A DNA stretch of 64,000 nucleotides from Nemesobacter sp965249045. GTDB taxonomy: Bacteria; Desulfobacterota_D; UBA1144; Nemesobacterales; Nemesobacteraceae. The stretch is taken from contig OZ252213.1 of the NCBI GenBank assembly GCA_965249045.1, forward strand, positions 310,001 to 374,000. Reading direction: 5' to 3'. Positions 16,644 to 26,600 of the stretch are shown here, piece by piece (within the stretch, counting starts at the first letter, position 1; each line of letters begins with the position of its first letter). The notes beneath the pieces are model-generated. The model was not told the origin of the DNA. It ran no database searches and worked only from the letters and a program-made list of their open reading frames with translations. The position numbers and the translations under genes are program-made.

Positions 16644-17448
16644 CAAGCGCCCATAAATACACCGCAATTATCACAGCGGAGAGAATCACTCTGTAAACCA
16701 CAAAAAGAGCAAATGATCTTGTCCTCACGTAACCCAGCAGAAACCGGATGGCGAAAAGTGCCGAGATAAAAGAAGTTGCCACACCGAGAGCAAAAGACCA
16801 CCTGAACATCTCCGCGTACCCGAGATACCTGATTTCAAAAACTCCGGCCGCCACTATGACAGGTATGGCCAGAAGAAATGAAAACCGCGCAGCTTCGTCT
16901 CTTCTGTAGTTTCTGAAAAGCCCTCCGGTAATCGTAACGCCCGCTCTTGAAGCTCCGGGCAGAATCGCAAAAGCCTGCGCCACACCGAAAAAAAGCGCAT
17001 CGGCAAGGTTCATGTCCCGAAGAGTCTTCTTCGCGGTCGTCTTTCTGTCCGAGATGTAAAGAAGCACACCGAAAACCAGAAGAAATGCGGCGACCGGAAC
17101 CGGACCGCGAAGCACACCGGATGCGTACCCCTCAAACAAAAATCCTGCCGCAACCGCGGGCAGCGTGGCGATTACGAGGTAGACACCAGTTTTTCCATTC
17201 TGGCGACCCTCGAACGAAAAAGATCCTAGACCGTGGAAAAACTCCCGTATTATGAGCGCAAGTTCACCCCTAAAGCAGTAAAGGATCGCAAAGAGGCTTC
17301 CTATGTGAAGCGCAACCGTGAAAGGCAAACCGTGGTCCCGCCAGGAAAAAAGCCATGGAACCAGAAACAGATGAGCGGTGCTGCTTACGGGGAAAAACTC
17401 GGTTATTCCCTGTATGGCTCCGAGGATTATAGACTGCACTATTTCCAA
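16639..17448 (-). CDS. uppP: Undecaprenyl-diphosphatase (BacA family)
   Basis: This inner-membrane enzyme dephosphorylates undecaprenyl pyrophosphate for recycling in peptidoglycan and polysaccharide synthesis. The 269-residue, highly hydrophobic protein has the family motif GAIQGITEFFPVSSTAH (about 12-28; the usual form is EGLTEFLPVSSTGH). It also has ILPGASRAGVTITGGL (about 162-177), with several transmembrane stretches between and after. The start ATG at 17448 is three bases past the uvrA stop, so it ends an htpX-amidotransferase-uvrA-uppP operon. Its stop codon lies inside the terminal repeat of the neighbouring tnpB element. Confidence 0.95.
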   Translation of the reverse strand: MEIVQSIILGAIQGITEFFPVSSTAHLFLVPWLFSWRDHGLPFTVALHIGSLFAILYCFRGELALIIREFFHGLGSFSFEGRQNGKTGVYLVIATLPAVAAGFLFEGYASGVLRGPVPVAAFLLVFGVLLYISDRKTTAKKTLRDMNLADALFFGVAQAFAILPGASRAGVTITGGLFRNYRRDEAARFSFLLAIPVIVAAGVFEIRYLGYAEMFRWSFALGVATSFISALFAIRFLLGYVRTRSFALFVVYRVILSAVIIAVYLWALE

Positions 17449-17451
17449 TTT

Positions 17452-20295
17452 TTAACTCCCCGCAAGCCCATTTTCTAAAACACCTTTAAGATAAAAAGCC
17501 GTGTGTGAACCGCTGACCCCGCATATCTGCTCGGGGGTACCGCAGGCCACAAGCTCTCCTCCAGCCTCCCCGCCTCCAGGACCGAGATCAATCACATAAT
17601 CCGCGCATTTTATGATGTCCAGATTGTGCTCTATCACAACAACGGTGTTTCCGAGATCCACAAGCCTTTGTATTACCGAAACAAGCTTCTGTATATCATC
17701 GAAATGAAGCCCGACCGATGGTTCGTCAAGTATGTAGAGGGTCTTTCCAGAGGCTTTTTTTCCAAGCTCCCTGGCAAGCTTTATACGTTGCGCCTCCCCT
17801 CCGGAAAGAGTCGTTACCCGCTGACCCAATCTTACGTAGCCGAGGCCGACGTCGTTTAGCACCTTGAGCTTGCCCGAAATCTTCGGGATGTTCTCGAAGA
17901 ATCCCACCGCCTCTTTTATGGTCATCTCAAGAACGTCCGATATGTTCTTACCCTTGTATCTGATCTTCAGGGTCTCGTCGTTATATCTTTTGCCTCCGCA
18001 CACCTCGCACGTTACATAAACGTCAGGGAGGAAATGCATCTCGATCCGCACGGTTCCACTTCCCCCGCACCCAGCGCAACTTCCCTGCGAGAGGTTAAAA
18101 CTGAACCTGCCCGGCCCGTATCCCATTACCTTCGACTCAGGAAGCATGGAGAAAATTTTTCTTATCTCGGTAAGCACCCCGGTGTAAGTTGCGGGGTTTG
18201 ATCTCGGGGTTCTGCCTATCGGACTCTGATCGACCTTGATGACCTTGTCGAGATTTTCGGTGCCGATAATTTCTCCGTGGGGAGCGACGCGGTTTCGGCT
18301 TTTGTTAAGCTTCTTTGAGAGACCACTGTAAAGAGTATCAACGACAAGAGTGCTTTTCCCCGAACCCGAAACTCCCGTAACGCATATAAACGTTCCGAGA
18401 GGAAAATCGACGTCGAGTTCCCTTAGATTGTTCCCAAGGGCTCCCCGCACCCCGACCCGGACGTCGGAGAACCGTCTTGAGGCAGGCACCGGAATTTTCT
18501 TTTTTCCCGAAAGGTATCTTCCGGTAACTGAACCGGCGCAGCGGGTAATTTTCCTGACGCTTCCCGAGCAGACAACCTCGCCTCCAAGCTCGCCAGCCCC
18601 CGGGCCAACGTCGAGCACGAAATCCGCGCTCTTTATAGTTTCCTCGTCATGCTCGACGACAATTACCGTGTTGCCCATGTCCCTTATGCTCTTTAGCGTC
18701 TCAACAAGCTTTGCGTTGTCCTTCGGGTGAAGCCCTATTGAAGGTTCGTCAAGCACATACGTTATTCCCGTAAGCTTGGAGCCCATTTGCGTAGCAAGTC
18801 TCACCCTCTGAGCCTCTCCACCCGAAAGAGTAGGAGCCGTGCGGTCAAGACTCACGTAACCAAGTCCTATATCACCCAAAAAACTGAGCCGGGAAGAGAT
18901 CTCCTTTATTATTTCTCCCGCGATCTTTTTCTCTCTCTCGGAGAGCTCAAGAGATCCGAAGTAAGGGATGAGGTCGCAAACCGCCATCCCCACAAGATCC
19001 GATATGGTCTTTTCCCCGAAAAGCACGGAAAGGGCAATCTTATTGAGCCTGGCTCCGTCGCATGTTCTGCAGGGAACCGTCCTCATATATTTTGAGAGTT
19101 TTTCCCGAAGTTCTTCCGACTGGGTCTGTGAGTACCACTCAGTGAGCATGCCGACGATTCCCGGGAAAGTCGCGGCGTATTCCCTTAGTCTTCCCTTCCT
19201 CGCTTTCCTGAAGGTTATACTCTCCGTCCCTGAGCCGTACAGTATCTTTTCTTTGTGCAGAGCGGAAAGCCTGGAAAACGGCATGTCGAGTTTGAACCCG
19301 TAATGCTCGGAGAGTCCCTTGAGTATCCGGGCAAGATATTTCGAATCCTCAAACGGCTTGATCGCTCCTTCGGAAAGTGATTTCCCTGAGTCTTCCACTA
19401 TGAGTTCGGGATCGAAAAACGTCTCGAACCCAAGCCCATGGCAGTTAGCGCATGCGCCGTAGGGACTGTTAAAAGAAAAAAGTCTGGGGGATATCTCGGG
19501 GTAGTTTATCGCGCAGCGGGGGCAGGAAAAATGTTCGCTGAAAGTAATAGTTTCCCCGTTTTCGATCTCACATTTTAAAAGCCCGCCCGACCTTTTAAGA
19601 GCGAGAGAGACTGCGTCTGTGAGCCTTTTTTGGGACCTCTCCCCCCGCAAAACTATATTGTCCACCAAAAGTTCGATAGTATGTTTTTTGTTGCGGGAAA
19701 GTTCTATATCGTCTTCAAGGTCGTAGGTCTCTCCATCAATTCTCACCCTCAGAAAACCCTCCCTCCTCATGTCCTCAAGCTCTTTTCTGTATATTCCTTT
19801 TCTTCCCTGAACTACAGGGGAATACACGCTCACAGGTTTTCTGCCCGCTTCTTCGCAAATCTTCTCGATCATGCTCAAGGGGGTCTGGGAAGATATTTCT
19901 TCCCCGCACTCATAGCAGTGCGGTTCTCCGACTACGGAGAAAAGCACACGCATGTAGTCATATATCTCCGTTATAGTCCCAACGGTTGAGCGCGGGTTTC
20001 TGTGAAAAGTTTTCTGATCGACCGAAACGGAAGGGGAAAGACCTTCGACGAAATCAACGTCCGGCTTGTCAAGCTTTTCCACAAACTGCCTAGCGTAAGA
20101 GGGAAGTGACTCCATGAATCTTCTCTGAGCCTCGGCAAAAAGTATGTCGAAAACAAGAGAAGACTTTCCCGAACCGCTCACTCCCGTGACAACGGTAAAG
20201 CTGCGCCTCGGTATCTTGACGTCTATGTTCTTGAGATTGTGCTCTCGCGCACCAACTATGCTTATGAACTTCAACCTGAAGGCTCCCCGGGGCAA
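17452..20295 (-). CDS. uvrA: Excinuclease ABC subunit A
   Basis: UvrA recognises bulky DNA lesions and loads UvrB in nucleotide excision repair. The 947-residue length is standard. It has two ABC ATPase modules: the first with GVSGSGKSSLVFD (about 39-51) and LSGGEAQRVRLATQ, the second with GVSGSGKSTLVVD (about 640-652) and LSGGEAQRIKLARE. Zinc-finger cysteine pairs are visible in CYECG, CPRCAIN, CAGCGGSG and CEVCGGKRYND. Both LDEP Walker B segments are present. It lies 16 bases after the amidotransferase gene and 3 bases before uppP. Confidence 0.98.
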   Translation of the reverse strand: MPRGAFRLKFISIVGAREHNLKNIDVKIPRRSFTVVTGVSGSGKSSLVFDILFAEAQRRFMESLPSYARQFVEKLDKPDVDFVEGLSPSVSVDQKTFHRNPRSTVGTITEIYDYMRVLFSVVGEPHCYECGEEISSQTPLSMIEKICEEAGRKPVSVYSPVVQGRKGIYRKELEDMRREGFLRVRIDGETYDLEDDIELSRNKKHTIELLVDNIVLRGERSQKRLTDAVSLALKRSGGLLKCEIENGETITFSEHFSCPRCAINYPEISPRLFSFNSPYGACANCHGLGFETFFDPELIVEDSGKSLSEGAIKPFEDSKYLARILKGLSEHYGFKLDMPFSRLSALHKEKILYGSGTESITFRKARKGRLREYAATFPGIVGMLTEWYSQTQSEELREKLSKYMRTVPCRTCDGARLNKIALSVLFGEKTISDLVGMAVCDLIPYFGSLELSEREKKIAGEIIKEISSRLSFLGDIGLGYVSLDRTAPTLSGGEAQRVRLATQMGSKLTGITYVLDEPSIGLHPKDNAKLVETLKSIRDMGNTVIVVEHDEETIKSADFVLDVGPGAGELGGEVVCSGSVRKITRCAGSVTGRYLSGKKKIPVPASRRFSDVRVGVRGALGNNLRELDVDFPLGTFICVTGVSGSGKSTLVVDTLYSGLSKKLNKSRNRVAPHGEIIGTENLDKVIKVDQSPIGRTPRSNPATYTGVLTEIRKIFSMLPESKVMGYGPGRFSFNLSQGSCAGCGGSGTVRIEMHFLPDVYVTCEVCGGKRYNDETLKIRYKGKNISDVLEMTIKEAVGFFENIPKISGKLKVLNDVGLGYVRLGQRVTTLSGGEAQRIKLARELGKKASGKTLYILDEPSVGLHFDDIQKLVSVIQRLVDLGNTVVVIEHNLDIIKCADYVIDLGPGGGEAGGELVACGTPEQICGVSGSHTAFYLKGVLENGLAGS

Positions 20296-20311
20296 AAATA
20301 CGCAGATAAAA

Positions 20312-21028
20312 TTACCCGATACTAGGGGAAGCGTCCGCCGTCCGCGCGGCCTCGGAAAGGAACCGGGTGAAAATCAGTTCTGAGAGCCGGGTCCGCTCAA
20401 GCTCAGGATGCCACTGAAAACCCATGACGCGACCGTCAGCAGACTCAAACCCCTCGACTATTCCGTCCGGGGCCAGAGCACTTACCCGAAGACCCTCTCC
20501 CACCCTGTTTATCGCCTGGTGATGGTAGCTTTTTATCTCAAATTCCTTCCCTTTTGTAAAACCGCCGAACACCGTGTCCGGAAGAACCGTGACGCCGTGA
20601 ACCTCGCCCCCCTCGTGACAAAGCGCGTCGGGTAAAAGCGCTTTTATGTCCTGGTGAATAGAGCCCCCGTGGAAAACATTTATAAACTGCATGCCTCCGC
20701 ATATCCCGAGAACCGGCATATCTCTTTTGAGCGCAAGGCGCAGGACACTGAATTCCGTTTCCGTTCTCTCGGGGCTCATCGGCTTTATGGCGGGGTGCGG
20801 AGATTCACCGTAGAATTTCGGATCCATATCTCTTGAACCCGGTATCAAGAGCCCATTGATTGCGGAGACTATGTTGAACAGAAAATCCGAGCTTGAAGAT
20901 TCAGCAACTGTGGGGATCAGAACCGGCGCGCCGCCATAGAACTCAACTGCCTTTGAGTAGGCAGACTCTATAAGATTGGATTTGTCCTCGAGATCAGTCG
21001 TTATACCGATAAGCGGTCGTGCTTTCAT
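20312..21028 (-). CDS. Class I glutamine amidotransferase-like, peptidase C26 (gamma-glutamyl-GABA hydrolase family)
   Basis: The 238-residue protein begins PLIGITTDLEDKSN and has the nucleophile elbow LGICGGMQFINVFHGGS (Cys about 105) and the His-Glu pair in GFQWHPELE near the C-terminus. These are the catalytic triad of the PuuD/GATase-like C26 hydrolases, which cleave gamma-glutamyl amide bonds such as gamma-glutamyl-GABA. No putrescine-utilisation genes are nearby, so the substrate is uncertain. It is the second gene of the htpX-uvrA-uppP operon. The C-terminal tail runs slightly longer than the catalytic domain. Confidence 0.85.
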   Translation of the reverse strand: MKARPLIGITTDLEDKSNLIESAYSKAVEFYGGAPVLIPTVAESSSSDFLFNIVSAINGLLIPGSRDMDPKFYGESPHPAIKPMSPERTETEFSVLRLALKRDMPVLGICGGMQFINVFHGGSIHQDIKALLPDALCHEGGEVHGVTVLPDTVFGGFTKGKEFEIKSYHHQAINRVGEGLRVSALAPDGIVEGFESADGRVMGFQWHPELERTRLSELIFTRFLSEAARTADASPSIG

Positions 21029-21060
21029 GTGCTCTTTTTTAAAGAGTTTTTTCTTCTAGG

Positions 21061-21924
21061 TTAAAGAGAAGCGCTACCGACCATGGCTTCCAGCCTGGCA
21101 ACTCTCTCTTCTGTCGGAGGATGAGTGCTGAAAAGCTTTGCGAAACCTCCCCCGATCATTGGACTCACTATCATCATGTGAGCCGTACTTTCGGCCGTCT
21201 GTTCGCTCACCTGCAGGGGGATTCTGGACGCTCCCGCCTGAAGTTTTCTAAGTGCGTCGGCAAGATAAAGAGGGTTTCCGCATATCTCGGCCCCGGTTTT
21301 GTCCGCTCCGAACTCCCTAGTTCTCGATATAGCCATTCTTACGATCATGGCAGCCATAGGGGCGATAATTGCCATGGCCAGAAGTCCCAGCATCCCGCCA
21401 CCTCTTCTATTACCCCCTCCTCCTCCGAAAATGGCCGCAAACTGCGCCATATAGGCAAGATAGGTGATAGCACCGGCGATTGTCGCCGCTACGGAACCGA
21501 TCAGTATGTCCCTGTTTCTTATATGCGCAAGCTCATGAGCGATTACACCTTTAAGCTCACTGCGGTTTAAAAGACGCATGATTCCCTGAGTGACCGCGAC
21601 GGCTGAATGGTGCGGATCCCGTCCCGTGGCAAAGGCGTTTGGAGCCTGTTCGGGAATCACGTAGACCCGGGGCATCGGAAGTCCGGCTATCTGGGCAAGT
21701 TCTTCGACGTCGGAGTAAAGTTCAGGAGCATCGTCCCTTCCAATTTCACTTGCCTTGTACATCCTGAGAACGATTTTGTCGCTCCACCAGTAGCTTACGA
21801 AATTCATCACCCCGGCAAGAACAAGCGCCACCAAGGCACCGTTTTTCCCTCCGATCACACCTCCTACCAAAACCAGGATGGCGGAGAGAAAAGCCAGCAG
21901 AAAAAGACTTTTAAGAGTATTCAT
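21061..21924 (-). CDS. htpX: Zinc metalloprotease HtpX
   Basis: HtpX is a membrane-bound M48 protease that degrades misfolded membrane proteins. The 287-residue protein has two N-terminal transmembrane segments (LFLLAFLSAILVLVGG, LVALVLAGVMNFVSYW). It carries the catalytic HExxH in VIAHELAHIRNRD (about 137-149), two further hydrophobic helices with a glycine-rich GGGGGNRRGGG insert, and the third zinc ligand Glu in SRTREFGADKTGAE. Start ATG at 21924. It appears to lead the operon that continues with the amidotransferase, uvrA and uppP; the 235-base gap to divergent mnmG likely holds the promoters. Confidence 0.95.
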   Translation of the reverse strand: MNTLKSLFLLAFLSAILVLVGGVIGGKNGALVALVLAGVMNFVSYWWSDKIVLRMYKASEIGRDDAPELYSDVEELAQIAGLPMPRVYVIPEQAPNAFATGRDPHHSAVAVTQGIMRLLNRSELKGVIAHELAHIRNRDILIGSVAATIAGAITYLAYMAQFAAIFGGGGGNRRGGGMLGLLAMAIIAPMAAMIVRMAISRTREFGADKTGAEICGNPLYLADALRKLQAGASRIPLQVSEQTAESTAHMMIVSPMIGGGFAKLFSTHPPTEERVARLEAMVGSASL

Positions 21925-22159
21925 TTTCTAAAAACGCCTCCGAGATATTTTCCGTTTCCCCGAAAAAACCGTGGTTTCCCCTTACAAGATATAATAATAC
22001 CGGTGGTGGTAAATTCAACGGAAAGTTTGAATCGCTCCGTCGCGGGCAACTTGCGTGTCTTGAAATTCAGCCATCCGTTCGTAAAAGTTGTCTTTCGTTT
22101 ATCCGTCGGGTTTTGACGGTTATACTTGGCACTGAAAACCCCTCGGGTGATTTGGAAAA

Positions 22160-24076
22160 ATGTCTATTCTAAGTTCGAAAAAATACGAAGTTATAGTGAT
22201 CGGAGCCGGTCACGCGGGCTGTGAAGCTGCGCTTGCAGCAGCCAGGATGGGCTGTACGACCTTGGTTCTCACGGCGAACATAGACACTATTGGGCTTATG
22301 TCGTGTAATCCTTCAATAGGAGGCGTCGGAAAAGGACATCTGGTAAAAGAAATAGATGCGCTTGGCGGCGAGATGGGAAAAGCTGCCGACACCGCAGCCA
22401 TACAGTTCAGGAGGTTAAACACCCGCAAGGGAGCGGCAGTCCAGGCAACCAGGATACAGGCCGACCGCCAAAGCTACAGAACCTACATGAAAAAGGCGCT
22501 TGAGAGCGAACCCAGCATAGAGATAAAACAGGCGATGGTCGAGGAGTTTTTGGTTGACGGCAAAAAAGTCGCGGGGGTTAAAACCGCCCTAGGGGAGAAG
22601 TTTTTCTCAGATACCGTCGTGGTTACCCCTGGAACATTTCCCGGGGGACTCATACACATAGGACTTACACGGATTTCATCGGGCCGGGCGGGGGAAGCCG
22701 CCGCGGGAGCCATATCGAATTCCTTTGCGGACCTGGGTTTTACCACGGGCAGGCTTAAAACCGGAACCCCTCCGCGCTTTGACGGAAGAACCATCGACTG
22801 GGACAAGCTTGAAAGACAGGACGGAGATGAGGATCCGGTGCCTTTTTCCTTTTCCACCGAAAGGATCACCACAGATCAGATGCCGTGCTATATAACCTAC
22901 ACGAACGAGGAAACCCACCGCGTGATAAACGAAAACATCGACAAGTCTCCTCTTTACTCCGGCCTCATAAAAGGAATAGGACCAAGGTACTGCCCTTCAA
23001 TAGAAGACAAGGTGGTCAAGTTTCCCGACCGGGACCGTCACCAGATATTTCTTGAACCGGAGGGAAGAAACACCTATGAAATCTATCCCAACGGAATTTC
23101 AACCAGCCTTCCCATCGAAGTTCAGTACGAGTTCTCAAGAACTATGGAAGGACTTCGCAACGTGGAAATAATGAGGCCGGGGTACGCGGTCGAATATGAT
23201 TTTCTCGACCCTACGCAGCTCGGAGCGAATCTTGAATCGAAACTTCTCGCGAACATATTCTTCGCGGGACAGGTAAACGGAACCACGGGCTATGAGGAAG
23301 CGGCGAGCCAAGGACTCATAGCGGGCATAAACGCGGCACTTCAGATAAAGGGCAAAGATCCCTTTGTGCTCGGGCGTTCAGAAGCCTACATAGGAATCCT
23401 GATTGATGACCTAGTCACAAAAGGAGTCGATGAACCCTACAGGATGTTCACTTCAAGGGCCGAGTACAGACTTATACTGAGGGAGGATAACGCCGACCTA
23501 AGACTCGGGGAGCTTGGACACGGAATAGGACTTCTGAGCGGCGAGCGAATGGAGGAACTCCGAATCAGGAAAACAGCCCTTGAAAACGAACTTTCGAGGC
23601 TTGAGAATGAAAAGGTATTTCCTAATGAAAAGACAAACAGGATTCTTGAGAATCTTGGCTCCCAGAAAATCAAAAAGCCCCAGAGCCTGAAGGAGATACT
23701 CAGAAGACCCGGCTTCACCTATGAAATGCTGGGCTTTATAGACTCCGCTACGAATCCGGACATCTCCCCGAAACTGGGAGCTCAGATAGAGATGGAAGTA
23801 AAATACGAGGGCTACATAAAAAGACAGAAAGAAGAAGTCGGAAAATTACAAAAATTCGAGAACATGAGAATCCCGGAGACGTTCGAATACGGAAGCATCC
23901 CCGGACTTTCAAATGAAATCGTTCAGAAACTATCAAGGATAAAACCCGAATCGCTAGGGCAGGCAAGCCGCGTTTCAGGTATAACGCCCGCCGCTATATC
24001 GGTACTGCTTGTGCATATCAGAAAAATGCGGGGGCTTGAGCAGGAAGCTCAGTTGAAATCAAGTTCCCCGTCGTAA
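22160..24076 (+). CDS. mnmG: tRNA uridine-5-carboxymethylaminomethyl modification enzyme MnmG (GidA)
   Basis: With MnmE, this FAD protein installs the cmnm group on wobble uridine 34 of several tRNAs. The 638-residue protein starts with the FAD motif VIVIGAGHAGCEAALAAARMG (about 10-30). It has the NPSIGGVGKGHLVKEIDALGG signature and ends with GQVNGTTGYEEAASQGL and the C-terminal helical tail that binds MnmE. Each family signature is intact. A TATAAT at 21990-21995 lies 165 bases upstream in the divergent region. The 3' end overlaps a small convergent ORF (24049-24222) by 28 bases. No mnmE is in the window. Confidence 0.97.
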   Translation: MSILSSKKYEVIVIGAGHAGCEAALAAARMGCTTLVLTANIDTIGLMSCNPSIGGVGKGHLVKEIDALGGEMGKAADTAAIQFRRLNTRKGAAVQATRIQADRQSYRTYMKKALESEPSIEIKQAMVEEFLVDGKKVAGVKTALGEKFFSDTVVVTPGTFPGGLIHIGLTRISSGRAGEAAAGAISNSFADLGFTTGRLKTGTPPRFDGRTIDWDKLERQDGDEDPVPFSFSTERITTDQMPCYITYTNEETHRVINENIDKSPLYSGLIKGIGPRYCPSIEDKVVKFPDRDRHQIFLEPEGRNTYEIYPNGISTSLPIEVQYEFSRTMEGLRNVEIMRPGYAVEYDFLDPTQLGANLESKLLANIFFAGQVNGTTGYEEAASQGLIAGINAALQIKGKDPFVLGRSEAYIGILIDDLVTKGVDEPYRMFTSRAEYRLILREDNADLRLGELGHGIGLLSGERMEELRIRKTALENELSRLENEKVFPNEKTNRILENLGSQKIKKPQSLKEILRRPGFTYEMLGFIDSATNPDISPKLGAQIEMEVKYEGYIKRQKEEVGKLQKFENMRIPETFEYGSIPGLSNEIVQKLSRIKPESLGQASRVSGITPAAISVLLVHIRKMRGLEQEAQLKSSSPS

Positions 24077-24222
24077 AGGCTGTCGGCTCCCTCCATCTCC
24101 TCAAGCTCCTGCTCGTAAAGCTCCATGGCGTCGCAGTCGCTTCCGATGTAGCCGGAACCGTCGGGATCCTGCATCATCTCGACAAGATCTCTTACTTTTT
24201 TCTCATTCCTTCTATTGTTCAT
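24049..24222 (-). CDS. Small acidic hypothetical protein (57 aa)
   Basis: An ATG at 24222, preceded six bases away by a GGGGGG purine run, opens a 57-codon frame. It starts MNNRRNEKKVRDLVEMM with a basic N-terminus and continues strongly acidic (MELYEQELEEMEGADSLYDG). It ends inside the 3' end of mnmG on the opposite strand. A TATAAT box is 30 bases upstream. I know no family for it. The start, spacing and promoter make a real gene plausible, but coding potential cannot be measured here. Confidence 0.5.
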   Translation of the reverse strand: MNNRRNEKKVRDLVEMMQDPDGSGYIGSDCDAMELYEQELEEMEGADSLYDGELDFN

Positions 24223-24251
24223 TTTTTCCCCCCTGGAAAAATTTTACATAG

Positions 24252-24274
24252 ATTATAGGAGTAGTTTTCACAAA
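24252..24274 (-). promoter_or_regulatory. Candidate promoter for the 57-codon ORF
   Basis: On the minus strand a perfect TATAAT (24252-24257) is preceded by 16 bases and a weak TTGCAT at about 24274-24279. It would start transcription about 20-25 bases before the ATG at 24222. Confidence 0.4.
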
Positions 24275-24315
24275 TGCAACAGTCTGAACAAAAAAATTTA
24301 CATCCCAAAATACCA

Positions 24316-26427
24316 CTACTCAGAAACTTTCTCAGGATCTCTGCCTTCTCTTATAAGCTCGAGCATCCGGGCCGGGTCGTCCGTCGGCAGCCGGCACTCG
24401 TAATTTGAGCACACGTATGCCACGGTTTTTCCGTCAATGGGTTTGTGGTTCTTCGTGTAGGGGGTGATTTTTGAAATCTCCCTATCGTTTGCTTCATCTT
24501 TTAATATCACGACCTTGTTCGGTAAGTACTCGCCGGAGAGGGCGTCGAGAAACCGGCGGGTCTCGGGGGAGTTTCTGTCCCCAGCTATGACTATCTCGAA
24601 AGAAGGCCCCAGCATGAAATCAAGAGAATTCATGTGCATTGAAAAAGAAGCGGGATGCTTTGAGATCTGCGGGGAAAAAGCCGCGGCCATCCGGGCCGCT
24701 TTGTCCTCAAGTTCAGGGTCGGCAGTCAGCCTCGCTATTTTCAGGATGTTAAGCGTCGAAACCGAGTTTCCGGACGGAAGTGCTCCGTCATAAATTTCCT
24801 TCTGCCTAGTTATCAGGGCTTCGCCGTCATCGGCCGTGAAGAAAAAACCCGCAAACTCCTCGTCCCAGAAATGTTCAAACTGATCCCGGCAAAAAGAGAT
24901 CGCCAAAGCGAGATATTTTTCGTCGAAAACGCTTTCATAGTATTCAAGAAGCCCCCATATGAAAAAGGCATAGTCATCAACGCTTGCCATTATGCCCGCT
25001 TCACCCTCACGGTAGCGGTGAAAGAGCCTTCCGTCATGAACAAGGTTTTGCCTTATGAATTCTATCGAACCCCGCGCGGCGTCAGAATACCTTTTCTCCC
25101 CGAAAGCCGCCGCGGCCTTTGAAAACGCCGCTATAGCTATTCCGTTCCAGTCCGTGAGCACCTTATCGTCCTTGTAGGGATGAACTCTTTTTTCCCTGCA
25201 GGCAAAAAGCCTTTCTCGCAGGTCCTCAAGTCTCTTCTCAAGCTCTTCGGCGCGGATTCCGAGTCGAGAGGCCGAATCGGCCAGGGGTTCTTTCAGGTGA
25301 ACTATGTTTCTGTCGCTTTGCTCTCCCGTCGCCTCGTCACTGAAATTTCCGTCGCGAGAGAGATTATAGACCTCCGAGAGAAGCTCTGCGTCCTCCTCTC
25401 CCACAAGTTCCTCTATCTCCTGTACGGTCCATATATAGAACTTGCCTTCCTCTCCTTCGCTGTCGGCATCTTCGGCTGAGTAAATGCCTCCTTCGGGGGA
25501 GGTCATGTCCCGAATCAGATACTCGAGTATTTCTCTCGCCTTTTTTTCGTAAAACGGGTTTTTCGTGATCTGCCATGCTTCTGTGTAAGTGATTGCCAAA
25601 AGCGCCTGGTCATAAAGCATCTTCTCAAAATGGGGGGTGAGCCATCCGGCGTCGGTCGAATACCTGTGAAAGCCGAAACCCACATGGTCGTATATGCCGC
25701 CCCTTCCCATGGCAAGAAGCGTCCTCTCGGCCATTCTCAAAGAAGCTTTCTTCCCACTGCGCCCGTAATATCTCATCAAAAACATCAGGTTGTGGGGAGT
25801 CGGAAATTTGGGGGCTCTCCCGAAACCGCCTTCATCGGGATCAAAGGTAGAAAGAAAATAACCGTAAGCCTGATCGAGGGTTTTTTCGTTAAGCGGGGAA
25901 GTCTCGGCTTTTCGAAGAGAATCCCCCAAGCTGGAGACTGCGTCGGTTATCTGCCGGGCCGATTCCAGCACCTCTTCTTTTTTATTATCCCAGAGTTCTT
26001 TTATCGCCGGTACAAGTTCCTTCATTCCGACTCTTCCGTAACGGTTTTCCTTCGGTATGTAGGTTCCGGCAAAAAAAGGCTCTCCCTCAGGCGTCATGAC
26101 TATGTTAAGAGGCCAGCCGCAGCTTTTCCGTGAAATCACGTGACAGACTGTCATGTAGATATTGTCAATATCCGGGCGCTCCTCCCTGTCAACCTTGATC
26201 GAAACGAAGGTCTCGTTCATGAGTCCCGCAACCTCGGCATCCTCAAAGGATTCGTGCTCCATCACGTGGCACCAGTGACAGGTCGAGTACCCTATAGAAA
26301 GAAATATAGGCCTTCCCAGTTCCCGGGCTCTTCCGAACGCCTCCTCTCCCCACGGATACCAGTCGACCGGGTTCTCCGCGTGCTGAAGAAGGTAGGGGCT
26401 TTTTTCGTCTTTAAGTCTGTTTGACAC
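24316..26427 (-). CDS. Thioredoxin-domain protein, YyaL / DUF255 (spermatogenesis-associated protein 20-like) family
   Basis: The 703-residue protein has an N-terminal thioredoxin-like domain beginning NRLKDEKSPYLLQHAENPVDW with the CHWC redox motif (about residues 50-53). It is followed by a long (alpha/alpha)6-barrel-like region resembling glycosidase/epimerase folds (HFEKMLYDQALLA, YSAEDADSEG, LTDWNGIAI). This architecture is characteristic of the YyaL/DUF255 family, present in all domains. The enzymatic role is not established. It is a single gene on the minus strand, opposite the Nudix gene. The start is the ATG at 26427. Confidence 0.9.
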   Translation of the reverse strand: MSNRLKDEKSPYLLQHAENPVDWYPWGEEAFGRARELGRPIFLSIGYSTCHWCHVMEHESFEDAEVAGLMNETFVSIKVDREERPDIDNIYMTVCHVISRKSCGWPLNIVMTPEGEPFFAGTYIPKENRYGRVGMKELVPAIKELWDNKKEEVLESARQITDAVSSLGDSLRKAETSPLNEKTLDQAYGYFLSTFDPDEGGFGRAPKFPTPHNLMFLMRYYGRSGKKASLRMAERTLLAMGRGGIYDHVGFGFHRYSTDAGWLTPHFEKMLYDQALLAITYTEAWQITKNPFYEKKAREILEYLIRDMTSPEGGIYSAEDADSEGEEGKFYIWTVQEIEELVGEEDAELLSEVYNLSRDGNFSDEATGEQSDRNIVHLKEPLADSASRLGIRAEELEKRLEDLRERLFACREKRVHPYKDDKVLTDWNGIAIAAFSKAAAAFGEKRYSDAARGSIEFIRQNLVHDGRLFHRYREGEAGIMASVDDYAFFIWGLLEYYESVFDEKYLALAISFCRDQFEHFWDEEFAGFFFTADDGEALITRQKEIYDGALPSGNSVSTLNILKIARLTADPELEDKAARMAAAFSPQISKHPASFSMHMNSLDFMLGPSFEIVIAGDRNSPETRRFLDALSGEYLPNKVVILKDEANDREISKITPYTKNHKPIDGKTVAYVCSNYECRLPTDDPARMLELIREGRDPEKVSE

Positions 26428-26600
26428 TTAAACCTCCGTCGCTAGGGAATGGACAATTATACAGTCTGGTTAAAAATAAACCCCTTGTAATTCAAATGGA
26501 ACCCTGCTTTGAGAAACGCCCCGGAAAATTTTTCCCGATCGAGAAAAATGGTATTTTCTTTCTGTTCATATTCGATTTTTAGGCTAACATTCTCATCTAA

